Origin: Hufsiella arboris
Lineage (GTDB): Bacteria > Bacteroidota > Bacteroidia > Sphingobacteriales > Sphingobacteriaceae
Direction of reading: 5' to 3'
Assembly (NCBI RefSeq): GCF_009834875.1
Contig: NZ_WVHT01000002.1
Location: 372,001-436,000 of the forward strand
DNA length: 64,000 nt
The number at the start of each line of letters is the position of its first letter. Position 1 is the stretch's first letter. Below the pieces are notes generated by a model, which saw nothing but the letters and a program-made list of their open reading frames with translations, was not told the DNA's origin and did no database searches. Positions 27,224 through 35,649 of this stretch are shown piece by piece. The position numbers and the translations under genes were made by a program.

Positions 27224-28188
27224 AGTGTAAGTTAGTCAGCGTAATAATCTTTGTTGCCGGAATATTCGGGTCGGTGAATGTATTTTGTCAATCATCCGGT
27301 TCTATACGTGTGGGTGGCGACGAAGATAAGTTTTACCCAGTAAGCTGGTTAGATGGAGGATTTTGGGGTGGAAATGAACCGACCCATTTAGCAATAGGAC
27401 GCTCCGAAGTTCACAAGGATGGTACATGGCGTGGCTCGCTGATGGCTGACTTGGAGTTTCATACAAGCAGCTGGGGAAATGGTTCAGCTTATATCAATGC
27501 GCATGTGGTTCAAAATCGAAATAATTATGGTGGAACAGGTGCAACTCCTTTTATCGCCGGTTGGCAGGATGCAAGCGGCGGAAATGGTAGTTCAAGAATA
27601 ATAATTTGGTTAAAAGGAGGTGGGACGACTTATTTTTATCATGGCAATTACGGGGTAGATCCGGTGGTTTATGATGGCATTCAAAATGCTTTGCCGCTGG
27701 CGGAAGCCGGCGGTCCTAGTCATACTTTTAAAACGTCTGTTGACACATATGTCAATTCGTACGGCACTACGCTGGCTACCAACGCATATTTTAACGGCAG
27801 CTCAAATTATTTTGCAGGAAAGGTTGGAATTGGAACAACTGTGCCGGATGCGGAGCTGGCCGTCAGCGGAACTGTTCATGCCCAGCAAGTAAAGGTCGAC
27901 TTAAGGGTTCCCGGACCGGATTACGTTTTTGAACAGGGGTACCCCTTATTATCACTTGATTCTGTGAGCCGTTTTGTTTTACTAAATCATCATTTACCCG
28001 AAGTACCTTCAGCCACAGAAATGAAGGCAAATGGTATCGATCTTGCTGAGATGAATGCGTTGTTACTCAAAAAGATCGAAGAAGTAACGCTTTACTTAAT
28101 TGAGTTAAGGAATGAAAACAGGGAACAAAAGGATTTAAATAAGCAATTGTGGGCGGAATTGGAGGCTTTTAAAAAGCGGAATAATTAA
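27220..28188 (+). CDS. Secreted tail-fibre-like cassette protein 13
   Basis: The 322-residue protein has a signal peptide ending VFCQ. The N-terminal ~200 residues carry many Gly/Trp/Asn positions (GGDEDKFYPVSW, SWGNGSAYINA), similar in style to phage tail-fibre and major tropism domains but not recognised. GIGTTVP leads into the KVD-VP-PDYVF module, HLPEVPSA and LKKIEEVTLY, then a coiled coil. It is the last member of the array and is coupled to gene 12 by ATGA. Confidence 0.8.
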   Translation: MKCKLVSVIIFVAGIFGSVNVFCQSSGSIRVGGDEDKFYPVSWLDGGFWGGNEPTHLAIGRSEVHKDGTWRGSLMADLEFHTSSWGNGSAYINAHVVQNRNNYGGTGATPFIAGWQDASGGNGSSRIIIWLKGGGTTYFYHGNYGVDPVVYDGIQNALPLAEAGGPSHTFKTSVDTYVNSYGTTLATNAYFNGSSNYFAGKVGIGTTVPDAELAVSGTVHAQQVKVDLRVPGPDYVFEQGYPLLSLDSVSRFVLLNHHLPEVPSATEMKANGIDLAEMNALLLKKIEEVTLYLIELRNENREQKDLNKQLWAELEAFKKRNN

Positions 28189-28385
28189 CATTTTCCGAAT
28201 TTGTTTACGACTAAGACCCTTTTAAACAAAATCGATCCTATAACTAGTACTAGTTTGGACGAAGTTATTTCTGAGCAGTAACATATTGTCAGAACCCCGC
28301 TGATTTTGCCTAGATTAAATAGAAGTGAACTTAGTTGTTAACTAAAATAATTGCTAATATATTTAGTAATTTGTATGTTTGCTTT

Positions 28386-28838
28386 ATGGCATTTTCCTTA
28401 ACTACTTGGGACAGAATAAAGATCTTTTCAAAATTCATCGGCCAGAAAGTATGGATCAGAAGTCTACACGGCTATTTATATGGAAAAGAGAGGGAACATC
28501 AGTTCGGAATATTGACGGGGGTTAAAACGGATGCGATACAGGTTAAAATCGATAATCATCGCTTATGGATACACCAGGACGACGGGTTCAGCCTTTACGA
28601 GGTTAAATTGTTACTAAAACCTTTATCCCAGCTGACGCCTGAAATTATGAAAACTGCCAATGAACTTCCGGTGGTCGTTTTTATTACGCAGTATTATACG
28701 AACCTGGGTTTTGACATGCCGGTATTTCTGGAGCCGCACAGTCCGTCAAATTGCAAGTATGTCCGGGAACTGGAAATGGCGGATTATCGTTCGGAGAAAG
28801 AGATCCTGGAAGCTGAAACGACGGCGGTTATAAGTTGA
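28386..28838 (+). CDS. Conserved-looking hypothetical protein
   Basis: The protein has about 150 residues from the ATG at 28386. The frame is open from 28335, but the extra residues look non-coding. There is no signal peptide. The sequence has a small beta-barrel feel (GQKVWIRSLHGYLY, ILTGVKTDAIQVKI, RLWIHQDDGFSLYEV), a pattern of RNA-binding or Sm/Tudor-like barrels. That is only an impression. It stands alone after the cassette array and no family is recognised. Confidence 0.55.
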   Translation: MAFSLTTWDRIKIFSKFIGQKVWIRSLHGYLYGKEREHQFGILTGVKTDAIQVKIDNHRLWIHQDDGFSLYEVKLLLKPLSQLTPEIMKTANELPVVVFITQYYTNLGFDMPVFLEPHSPSNCKYVRELEMADYRSEKEILEAETTAVIS

Positions 28839-29112
28839 GTGACAACCGTGTAACCGCTCACGTCAACCAGCCGGAATCCCCTTGCACAACAGTTCATAAA
28901 GTTTGCTGATACTACATACTGTCAAGCCGGCGGCTTGCCTGCCACGAGATTACTGTCAACCTGTTCGCGGACGATTGCATGGTGACCCGAGTTAATAAGC
29001 TGGTAGCCGCTTACCTTAACCAGCTTGTAGCATTTATTGATTAGCTGGTCAAATGTTTACTGGTATTCCCAGCGCTTAGTTCGCCTGGCGAACAAGGACC
29101 CTTTACTGCGCA
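28839..29112. other. Intergenic stretch with remnants of a hydrolase gene at its end
   Basis: No intact gene is visible. Near 29080-29150 a frame reads LANKDPLLRNEKQPL, which resembles the NDPLV region of monoacylglycerol lipase-type hydrolases, out of frame with the open piece that follows. The rest shows nothing clear. Confidence 0.45.
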
Positions 29113-29388
29113 ATGAAAAACAGCCGCTCAAAACCAACGCAGCAACTATTGCTTGCTGCTGATGACCTGAAGAAGGAAATGCCTGCGATACAACTGCCGC
29201 TTTTGATACTTCATGGTACGGCAGATAAAGCAGCTAAGCCGGAAGGAAGCCAATACTTCATGGAAAATGCTGGCTCGGCTGATAAGGAACTCAAATTATA
29301 TGAAGGACATTATCACGACTTACTTAATGACAAGTACAACGGAATTATAATTAAGGACATCATACGCTGGTTAGATGAAAGAGTATGA
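29113..29388 (+). pseudogene. Alpha/beta hydrolase, C-terminal remnant
   Basis: The 91-residue frame matches the last third of lysophospholipase/monoacylglycerol lipase-type hydrolases: LPLLILHGTADKAAKPEGSQYF holds the catalytic Asp and LYEGHYHDLLND the catalytic His. The nucleophile elbow and two thirds of the fold are missing, and upstream sequence continues the family in another frame. It is therefore a degraded gene, not a small enzyme. The open piece could still be translated from its ATG. Confidence 0.7.
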
Positions 29389-29454
29389 ATCCCCTTTAAT
29401 GAGGCGTATTTTGCCGGTCTGACTTTTTAAATCAATACATCATAAATCGAAATC

Positions 29455-29679
29455 ATGAAACAACAAATTAATTATGATCTGCCTGTGTCAGTTGATCCCA
29501 AAAAAGGTTTTAGGATCCACCTGCTTGTTTTCGTCATCGTTACTCCGATTATTTGGCTAGTCTGGTATTTAACAGGCAGCGCCTATCCCTGGCCGCTATG
29601 GTCAACGCCTGCTTGGGCTATCGGGATAGTCTTCCATTACCTCGGGGTATATGTTTTTAAGAAATCAAAAGTCTATTAA
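29455..29679 (+). CDS. 2TM-domain small membrane protein
   Basis: The 74-residue protein starts DPKKGFRIHLLVFV and has two membrane helices separated by a short loop (SAYPWPLW), then GIVFHYLGVYVFKK. This matches the 2TM domain, often linked to signalling histidine kinases or stress loci in Bacteroidota. It lies 10 bases before the cupin gene in the same direction. Function is unknown. Confidence 0.75.
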   Translation: MKQQINYDLPVSVDPKKGFRIHLLVFVIVTPIIWLVWYLTGSAYPWPLWSTPAWAIGIVFHYLGVYVFKKSKVY

Positions 29680-29689
29680 AAGTTGAAAC

Positions 29690-30259
29690 ATGGATCAGCA
29701 GCAAAAAAAATTCAGACGTATCGTGACGGGTCACGATGCAGATGGTAAAGCCATCATTATTTCCGATGCAGCCCCGGTACACGCACAACTTATCGGCGGG
29801 CCTGGCGGACCGACCTTCATTGAGGTGTGGCATACTTCAGAAACGCCGGCTTTCATTCAGCCACAACCTGTATTAACAGATGAAGACAAACTGATGTTGC
29901 CTCCGCCAAAGAACGGCACCCGTATAAGGGTGATTGAATTCCCGCCGGAGAGCGAAGCGATACGTCAACTTACCGGCGCTGATGCGGCGGCTAAATTCAA
30001 ATCGATGGGGGACGAAAATGCTTCGGCATCCGTTGCCGGCGCACCGCATCCATTGATGCATCGGACAGAAACGCTTGACTACGGAATCGTTCTTGAAGGC
30101 GAAATGACACTGATTCTTGATCGCGAAGAAACAACGATCCGCACCGGGGATATCGTCATCCAAGCCGGCACGAATCATGCCTGGTCAAATCGTTCGGGTC
30201 ACAACTGCCGTATGGCCTTTGTACTCATTGACGGACATTATACTAGCGGAATCGTTTAA
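29690..30259 (+). CDS. Cupin-domain protein
   Basis: The 189-residue protein has a C-terminal half that is a small single cupin: HRTETLDYGIVLEGEMTLIL (motif 1-like) and GDIVIQAGTNHAWSN (motif 2-like with a His). An N-terminal ~90 residues includes VWHTSETPAF. Such proteins are annotated as cupins linked to small-molecule or quinone-type metabolism. A carboxymuconolactone decarboxylase-family gene follows 16 bases later, and the two probably work in one pathway. The substrate is not evident. Confidence 0.8.
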   Translation: MDQQQKKFRRIVTGHDADGKAIIISDAAPVHAQLIGGPGGPTFIEVWHTSETPAFIQPQPVLTDEDKLMLPPPKNGTRIRVIEFPPESEAIRQLTGADAAAKFKSMGDENASASVAGAPHPLMHRTETLDYGIVLEGEMTLILDREETTIRTGDIVIQAGTNHAWSNRSGHNCRMAFVLIDGHYTSGIV

Positions 30260-30275
30260 CAATCAAATAAAATTT

Positions 30276-30845
30276 ATGCGTATTAAACCCTTACCGCCCG
30301 AAACGCTTAGCCCGGAGCTTCGCTATGTGCACGATGAGATTGCTAGTCTGATAACGAACAGTCAAAGAGAGGTGGGTATGGTCGACGATCAGGGTACCTT
30401 GCTGGGGCCTTTTCCTCCAATGTTACAATTTCCACAGTTTGGCGTACCAGCATTAACCTTTCTCCGGTCGCTGGACCAGCACGCAACACTCGACAAACGT
30501 GTACGGGAAGTGGCCATCCTGACGGTAGGCGGGGCGTATAGTTCACGTTTCGAACTATACGCGCACGAGATTATGGCAACGGCCTTTGGTATTCCTGCAG
30601 ATATTATCGCAACACTCGCCGCCGGCGGAAGGCCTTACGGCTTAAACGAACAGGAGATCATCGCTCATGACATTGCTTATGCGTTGGTCTCTCACCGTTT
30701 AATCCCGAATTCGGGCTATCAACATGCGGTACATGTCCTTGGGTCCGACGGCGTAGCCGAGCTTATCTTTCTGATCAGTGGATATAGCCTTATCGCTACA
30801 ATTTTAAATGGATTTGACGTGCCGGCGCCTGAGATTAACACCTGA
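30276..30845 (+). CDS. Carboxymuconolactone decarboxylase/AhpD-family protein
   Basis: The protein has about 189 residues from the ATG at 30276. Longer frames overlap the cupin gene. The CMD-like helical fold is seen in LRSLDQHATLDKRVREVAIL, then SRFELYAHEIMATAFG and HDIAYALVSH. The CxxC of AhpD peroxidases is absent (the position reads ELYAHEI), so redox activity is unlikely and a decarboxylase- or lactonase-like role is more natural. It forms a pair with the upstream cupin. Confidence 0.8.
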   Translation: MRIKPLPPETLSPELRYVHDEIASLITNSQREVGMVDDQGTLLGPFPPMLQFPQFGVPALTFLRSLDQHATLDKRVREVAILTVGGAYSSRFELYAHEIMATAFGIPADIIATLAAGGRPYGLNEQEIIAHDIAYALVSHRLIPNSGYQHAVHVLGSDGVAELIFLISGYSLIATILNGFDVPAPEINT

Positions 30846-31012
30846 TAGCTGTTGTATCGGAAGCCAAAGGTTTATCCTCACGTCTTAGTTGTGGTTTCGT
30901 AAGTTTAAGGTTAGGCGAACATAACCGCCTATCGTCTTAAATTTTTGGTTGTTGATTCTTTTCTAAGGAAAACATATAAAGCCTAAACCGAGCTCACCGG
31001 AATTCTCACGCT

Positions 31013-31285
31013 TTATTTAAGCTCATCAATTATAGCACTGAGCTTGTTTTTCACTCCCGTGAGCACCGCTTTCAGAAGCCGGTTTTTTAATTGTTCAACG
31101 TGCTGCGTTTTGGGTAGCTTGTCTTTCAGGTTATCCCATTCATCACCAGCTCTGTCTGCAAGTTCATTGCGTGCGTTCTTTCCGCTGTCGGTGGTAAATA
31201 AAAAGGCGGCAACGGCGGCGAGAGTTACGCCAATCACAACGGGTGCCAGGAATGACTTTTCGTCTTTGATTTTATATTTATTCAT
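31013..31285 (-). CDS. YtxH-like stress protein
   Basis: The 90-residue protein has one N-terminal membrane helix (LAPVVIGVTLAAVAAFLF), then TDSGKNARNELADRAGDEW and an amphipathic helical tail, the layout of YtxH/gas-vesicle-like proteins. These are usually stress-induced. It sits with other small stress-type genes (a lipoprotein on the same strand and a DUF3606 gene) next to LigD. The plus-strand frames over it are shadows. Confidence 0.75.
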   Translation of the reverse strand: MNKYKIKDEKSFLAPVVIGVTLAAVAAFLFTTDSGKNARNELADRAGDEWDNLKDKLPKTQHVEQLKNRLLKAVLTGVKNKLSAIIDELK

Positions 31286-31322
31286 GGTTATGTTTTTTTA
31301 TACAATTTTCAAGTTACGCACG

Positions 31323-31496
31323 CTAGGAATTTCTTCCGCGGATAAGGGAGATCACCCAGATGATGATCGCAATAACGACGACAACGGCAAGGATCCCGAC
31401 GAAGGCGCCGGCTTTAAATATTCCTTCAATAGCAGAGCAGCTGCTTAAGCTGATTGAAACCAGTAAAAAGAGAGTTGGAAGGACAGTTTTCTTCAT
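31323..31496 (-). CDS. Small lipoprotein with C-terminal membrane helix
   Basis: The 57-residue protein starts MKKTVLPTLFLLVSISLSSC, with a lipobox ending LSSC, then SAIEGIFKAGAFVG and a hydrophobic segment ending IWVISLIRGRNS. Short proteins of this form are common in Mucilaginibacter/Pedobacter-type genomes, often near stress genes. It is read on the minus strand, 37 bases upstream of the YtxH-like gene in transcription order. Function is unknown. Confidence 0.75.
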   Translation of the reverse strand: MKKTVLPTLFLLVSISLSSCSAIEGIFKAGAFVGILAVVVVIAIIIWVISLIRGRNS

Positions 31497-31631
31497 CTGT
31501 ATGAGTTTACGTAACAGTAACCACTGGCGGCTGGCGAATGTTTTAATCTCTTTTGCCGGAACTTAGCGCTGATTCCGGCAGTAAACCATTCATCCGCTTT
31601 CCTGTTATCTCTCCAATCAATCAATGAAAAC

Positions 31632-31808
31632 ATGGATGACAAAAAAACAGTAGGCAGCCCGGACAGGGACCGGGTGAATGTCAATGAAGATTACGAGGTT
31701 CAGTACTGGACAGAAAAGTTCGGCGTGAGCGCTGATGAATTAAAAGCGGCGGTTAAAGCTGCCGGTACTTCAGCTACAGCGGTAGAAGCTTACCTGAAGA
31801 AGAAATAA
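31632..31808 (+). CDS. DUF3606-domain small protein
   Basis: The 58-residue protein carries RDRVNVNEDYEVQYWTEKFG, then VSADELKAAVKAAG and AVEAYLKKK, the full DUF3606 pattern. Function is unknown. Such genes are often found near stress-response loci. It ends 6 bases before ligD, so the two are probably co-transcribed. Confidence 0.85.
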   Translation: MDDKKTVGSPDRDRVNVNEDYEVQYWTEKFGVSADELKAAVKAAGTSATAVEAYLKKK

Positions 31809-31814
31809 CATCCG

Positions 31815-34562
31815 ATGGCGCTCGAAAAATACGTCCAGAAGCGGGACTTCAGCAAAACGAAAGAACCCAAAGCGGGGCGAAGCAAGGATAAAAATCACCT
31901 GATGTTCGTGATACAGAAGCATGATGCCAGCAGGCTGCATTATGATTTCAGGCTGGAGATGGACGGCGTTCTGAAAAGCTGGGCGGTGCCGAAAGGCCCG
32001 TCAACCGATCCCAAGGCAAAGCGCCTGGCGATGATGGTGGAGGATCACCCGTTTGATTACCGGAATTTTGAAGGCATTATTCCCGAAGGTGAATATGGGG
32101 GCGGTACGGTGATCGTCTGGGACGAAGGTACGTACGAGCCAATTGAGCCGGTCAAAGGAAAAAAAGCGCAGGAAAAGCATTTGCTGGAACAGCTAAACGC
32201 TGGTTCGCTGAAAATTAAACTGCACGGGGAAAAACTGCATGGTGAATTCGCGCTGGTGAAAACGCATGGCATGGGCGAGAATGGCTGGCTGCTGATCAAA
32301 CACAAGGATGAATATGCTTCAACAAAGGACATCACTAGGATCGACCGTTCGGTTTTATCTGGCAAGACGATCGCGGAGATGGAGAAATCGAGTGAAAAGG
32401 TATGGCAGTATGGGCATGAGGAGGATCTGAAAGAAGATAAACGAAAGTCGGAATCGATTGTAGCCACAGAACCCGAGGAGCAACTGGAAGAAGCGGTGGA
32501 AACGGCGGACAGTTCCGGACTGGATATTGCCGGGTTATTGAAAAGGGCATCCAGGTCCGGAATTCCGGAAAAAGTAAAGCCTATGAAGGCTACGCTGGTG
32601 GACGAGCCTTTCGATGATCCTGACTGGTTATACGAAGTGAAGTGGGACGGTTACCGGGCTATTGCTATTATTAACGAAGGAGAGGTGTCGCTTATCTCCA
32701 GGAATAATATACCCTTCGATAAATATTACCCGGTAAAAAAAGTACTCTCGGGCTGGAAAATGAACGCGGTGCTGGACGGGGAGATTTTGGTGCTGAATGA
32801 TAAGGGGATCTCCGATTTCGGTGCTTTACAAAACTGGCGCAGCGAGGCGGATGGGCACCTGGTGTACTATGTTTTCGACATCCTGTGGTATGAGGGAAAA
32901 AACCTCATGGAACTGCCGCTCGTCCAGCGGCATGCGATACTGGAATCGGTATTGCCGGCAGGTGAAGACATTGTGCGGCAAAGTAAAGTGTTTCCGGCCA
33001 GTGGCATAGACTTTTTTGCGGCGGCTGAAAAAGCCGGGCTGGAGGGTATTATTGCTAAGAAAGCGGATAGCGTCTATACGTCAGATCTGAGATCGCGCGA
33101 GTGGCTGAAGATCAAAGTACAGCGCCGGCAGGAAGTAGTGATCGCGGGCTTTACAAAAAACCAGGGAACCGGGAAGCAGTTCAGCGCCCTGGTTCTGGGC
33201 GTGTATGATGGCAACACACTGAAATATGCAGGTAAAGTAGGTACCGGTTTTTCGGACGCTCTCCAAAAAGAGATGATGGCGCAGTTCAGGCCGCTTATTA
33301 CGAATAAAAGCCCCTTCGATGTCGAGGTAGATGTTGATAAGCCTTCGCGGTTCCGGCCACAGCGCCTGGGAGCGAAACCGACCTGGCTGAAGCCGGAGCT
33401 GGTCTGCGAGGTGAATTATGCCGAAGTGACCAGCGAGGGGGTGTTCCGGCAGGCTTCCTTTAAAGGTATGCGGTCGGATAAAAAAGCCAAGGATGTGGTA
33501 CTAGAAACTCCTGTTGATACGGAGAAGACAGTGGCCGAAGCAGATGCTGATCAGAAGGAAACGCCGGTTAAAAAGCCTGCAACAAAAAAGGCGGACCTGA
33601 AACTGGAACCGGTCAGGAATACGGAACGCAAAACGCTGCTTAATCCTACGGAAGATACGCAGGTTAAAAAGGTTTGTGGTCATTCCCTGAAGTTTAATCA
33701 TGCGACCAAGCTTTACTGGCCGGAGGATAAAATTACCAAGGGTGAAATGCTGAACTATTATTACAAGGTCGGCGAATATATCATGCCTTACCTGAAAGAC
33801 CGGCCGATGTCGCTGAACAGGTTTCCCGGGGGCATTCACGGGCAAAGTTTTTACCAGAAGAACGTGACAGATAAGGCGCCTGACTGGGCAAAGACGTTTG
33901 ATCATGTGACGGATGAAGGTAAGGTGACCAAATACCTGGTCGGGACAGACGAAGCAAGTTTGCTGTGGATGAACTCACTGGGATGTATTGAAATAAATCC
34001 CTGGTTCAGTCGGGCGGAAACACCGGATAACCCGGATTACTGCGTGATCGACCTGGACCCGGATAAACATACGTATGACCAGGTGGTGGAGGCAGCGTGT
34101 ATTACTAAGGATGTTCTTGACGCGATGGATGTTCCGTCTTACCCGAAAACTTCGGGTTCTACGGGCATGCATATTTATATACCGCTGGGAGCCCGTTACA
34201 GTTATCAGCAATCCCAACTGTTCGCCAATATTGTGGTGAAACTGGTGCATAAGCAAATCCCGGAATATACAAGCCTGGAGCGTAGCATCGCTGCGCGGAA
34301 AGGGAAGATGTACCTAGACTTTCTGCAAAACCGTCCCGGGGCAACTATTGCAGGGCCGTATTCATTACGCCCGAAGCCGGGGGCGACAGTTTCGATGCCG
34401 TTGAGCTGGGAGGAGGTGAAGCCGGGGCTGACGATTCAGCATTTTAACATTCATAACACGATGGACCGTTTAAAAGAAACGGGAGATCTTTTCAGAGGTG
34501 TTTTGGGAGATGGTATCGATCTTGAAAAAACGATTAAAAAGGCGCAAAGCATATTTAAGTAA
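31815..34562 (+). CDS. ligD: Multifunctional NHEJ DNA ligase LigD
   Basis: At 915 residues, three domains are visible. A 3'-phosphoesterase domain is N-terminal (about 25-180; HDASRLHYDFRLEMDG, then PEGEYGGGTVIVWDEG). The ATP-dependent ligase is central (about 255-545), with nucleotidyl lysine in EVKWDGYR near residue 276. A polymerase/primase domain is C-terminal (about 610-915; RPMSLNRFPGG, then CVIDLDPDK). This PE-LIG-POL order is common in Bacteroidota. LigD repairs double-strand breaks with Ku, but no ku gene lies in this window. Confidence 0.93.
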   Translation: MALEKYVQKRDFSKTKEPKAGRSKDKNHLMFVIQKHDASRLHYDFRLEMDGVLKSWAVPKGPSTDPKAKRLAMMVEDHPFDYRNFEGIIPEGEYGGGTVIVWDEGTYEPIEPVKGKKAQEKHLLEQLNAGSLKIKLHGEKLHGEFALVKTHGMGENGWLLIKHKDEYASTKDITRIDRSVLSGKTIAEMEKSSEKVWQYGHEEDLKEDKRKSESIVATEPEEQLEEAVETADSSGLDIAGLLKRASRSGIPEKVKPMKATLVDEPFDDPDWLYEVKWDGYRAIAIINEGEVSLISRNNIPFDKYYPVKKVLSGWKMNAVLDGEILVLNDKGISDFGALQNWRSEADGHLVYYVFDILWYEGKNLMELPLVQRHAILESVLPAGEDIVRQSKVFPASGIDFFAAAEKAGLEGIIAKKADSVYTSDLRSREWLKIKVQRRQEVVIAGFTKNQGTGKQFSALVLGVYDGNTLKYAGKVGTGFSDALQKEMMAQFRPLITNKSPFDVEVDVDKPSRFRPQRLGAKPTWLKPELVCEVNYAEVTSEGVFRQASFKGMRSDKKAKDVVLETPVDTEKTVAEADADQKETPVKKPATKKADLKLEPVRNTERKTLLNPTEDTQVKKVCGHSLKFNHATKLYWPEDKITKGEMLNYYYKVGEYIMPYLKDRPMSLNRFPGGIHGQSFYQKNVTDKAPDWAKTFDHVTDEGKVTKYLVGTDEASLLWMNSLGCIEINPWFSRAETPDNPDYCVIDLDPDKHTYDQVVEAACITKDVLDAMDVPSYPKTSGSTGMHIYIPLGARYSYQQSQLFANIVVKLVHKQIPEYTSLERSIAARKGKMYLDFLQNRPGATIAGPYSLRPKPGATVSMPLSWEEVKPGLTIQHFNIHNTMDRLKETGDLFRGVLGDGIDLEKTIKKAQSIFK

Positions 34563-34694
34563 TTGTTGCAAGTTGTTCGTAAGCGGTATGACCATCAGTA
34601 AGGTTTGCTCACGCAATCCAAACGGGAGCGTGTTGGCTTGAATGCTGCCACAGTGATGCGTATACTTTCGCCCGCCAAACACACATTATTGTCA

Positions 34695-34714
34695 AAAGCC
34701 CTAAAAAGGGCTTT
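34695..34714 (-). terminator. Hairpin after the lipoprotein gene
   Basis: AAAGCCC (34695-34701) pairs with GGGCTTT (34708-34714) around an A-rich loop, 5 bases beyond the lipoprotein stop. It can also serve transcription arriving from ligD. Confidence 0.55.
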
Positions 34715-34719
34715 GGCGT

Positions 34720-35649
34720 TTAGAATCCAACGTTTACCGGCGTGCTCCAAGTATCATTCACAGCAACTGTGAAAGACGTATTGCTCTGCGGCATCAAATA
34801 CCCAGTATAGATATATTCAGTATTTATCTTATAAAGCGTGTCTGTCGAGACGATGGCTTTATCTACAATCAAATTATTTGAAGCGTCATATAACGCCAAT
34901 TTTATAAGGTAATAACGCTTATTCCCGTATATGTAAGTAGAAAATTGAACATTCGATTTTCCTTTGTCCTCATCTTTAATAGCAAATGGTACTCGTCGTT
35001 CATTTTCCACCCCAGGATAGGTATTTGCTCCATCACCAAGAAGATCAAATCCCAATCCTTCATCGGCAAATGTTATTACTGCTTTCACCGCATTCACGGG
35101 CAGTTCATCTTTTATTTTGACTCCAATTTTGCTTACTGCTCTAGTTAAGGTAAAATGTTGAGTCTCTGCTGAAGATGGAGTAAATTCTCCGATTGCTCTG
35201 TAAAATATATCTCCGCCGTACACAGTCCGAAAATTAAATGTGGGTATGATAAAGCTTGTGGCTCGGCCAGTAACCAGTGTCACTGCGTAATCGTCTTTAT
35301 CCGAAGCAACGAACGTAATCTTAAATTTCCTGTCCGGCAACGAATCAGCAATAGTTCCAAAATTAGGATTATCTGCTGTTTGGGTTATTTCGTGGACTAG
35401 GGAATCATAGTGCGGTGAATACTCCTCCCATACAGAATATGTTAAATATTTAATTTGATCTCGTAGGCCACTTACTGTGTTTTGGTTTTTGGTAGTTCCT
35501 ATGTGTTTTACTTCCACTCCGAACCCGTCGACCCTGAATGTCACAGGATACTTCTTCTGAGATAGAGGTCTTGTAAGAGACTGGTTCTTTTGGCAAGAAT
35601 TTAGAATGAGTCCCGAAAGGCACAACATCCATAAATGTTTATTTTTCAT
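34720..35649 (-). CDS. FimB/Mfa2-like lipoprotein
   Basis: The 309-residue protein has a lipobox LILNSC at residues ~14-19. The body has beta-sandwich segments typical of fimbrillin-anchor or FimB/Mfa2-like lipoproteins (VTFRVDGFGVEV; HFTLTRAVSKIGVKIKD, with the TRxVAKI-type signature). It may anchor or cap a surface fimbria, but no fimbrillin gene is beside it. Base composition is clearly more AT-rich than in the flanking ligD and tra genes, suggesting a different origin. Confidence 0.65.
   Translation of the reverse strand: MKNKHLWMLCLSGLILNSCQKNQSLTRPLSQKKYPVTFRVDGFGVEVKHIGTTKNQNTVSGLRDQIKYLTYSVWEEYSPHYDSLVHEITQTADNPNFGTIADSLPDRKFKITFVASDKDDYAVTLVTGRATSFIIPTFNFRTVYGGDIFYRAIGEFTPSSAETQHFTLTRAVSKIGVKIKDELPVNAVKAVITFADEGLGFDLLGDGANTYPGVENERRVPFAIKDEDKGKSNVQFSTYIYGNKRYYLIKLALYDASNNLIVDKAIVSTDTLYKINTEYIYTGYLMPQSNTSFTVAVNDTWSTPVNVGF

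Noticed and set aside
5548-28188. Prophage tail region
   Set aside because: The tail-fibre-like genes have Sec signal peptides and lie with secretion genes; no capsid, portal, terminase or lysis gene is seen.
5548-28188. T9SS substrates
   Set aside because: The C termini are coiled coils, not the beta-sandwich sorting domain ending in a basic strand.
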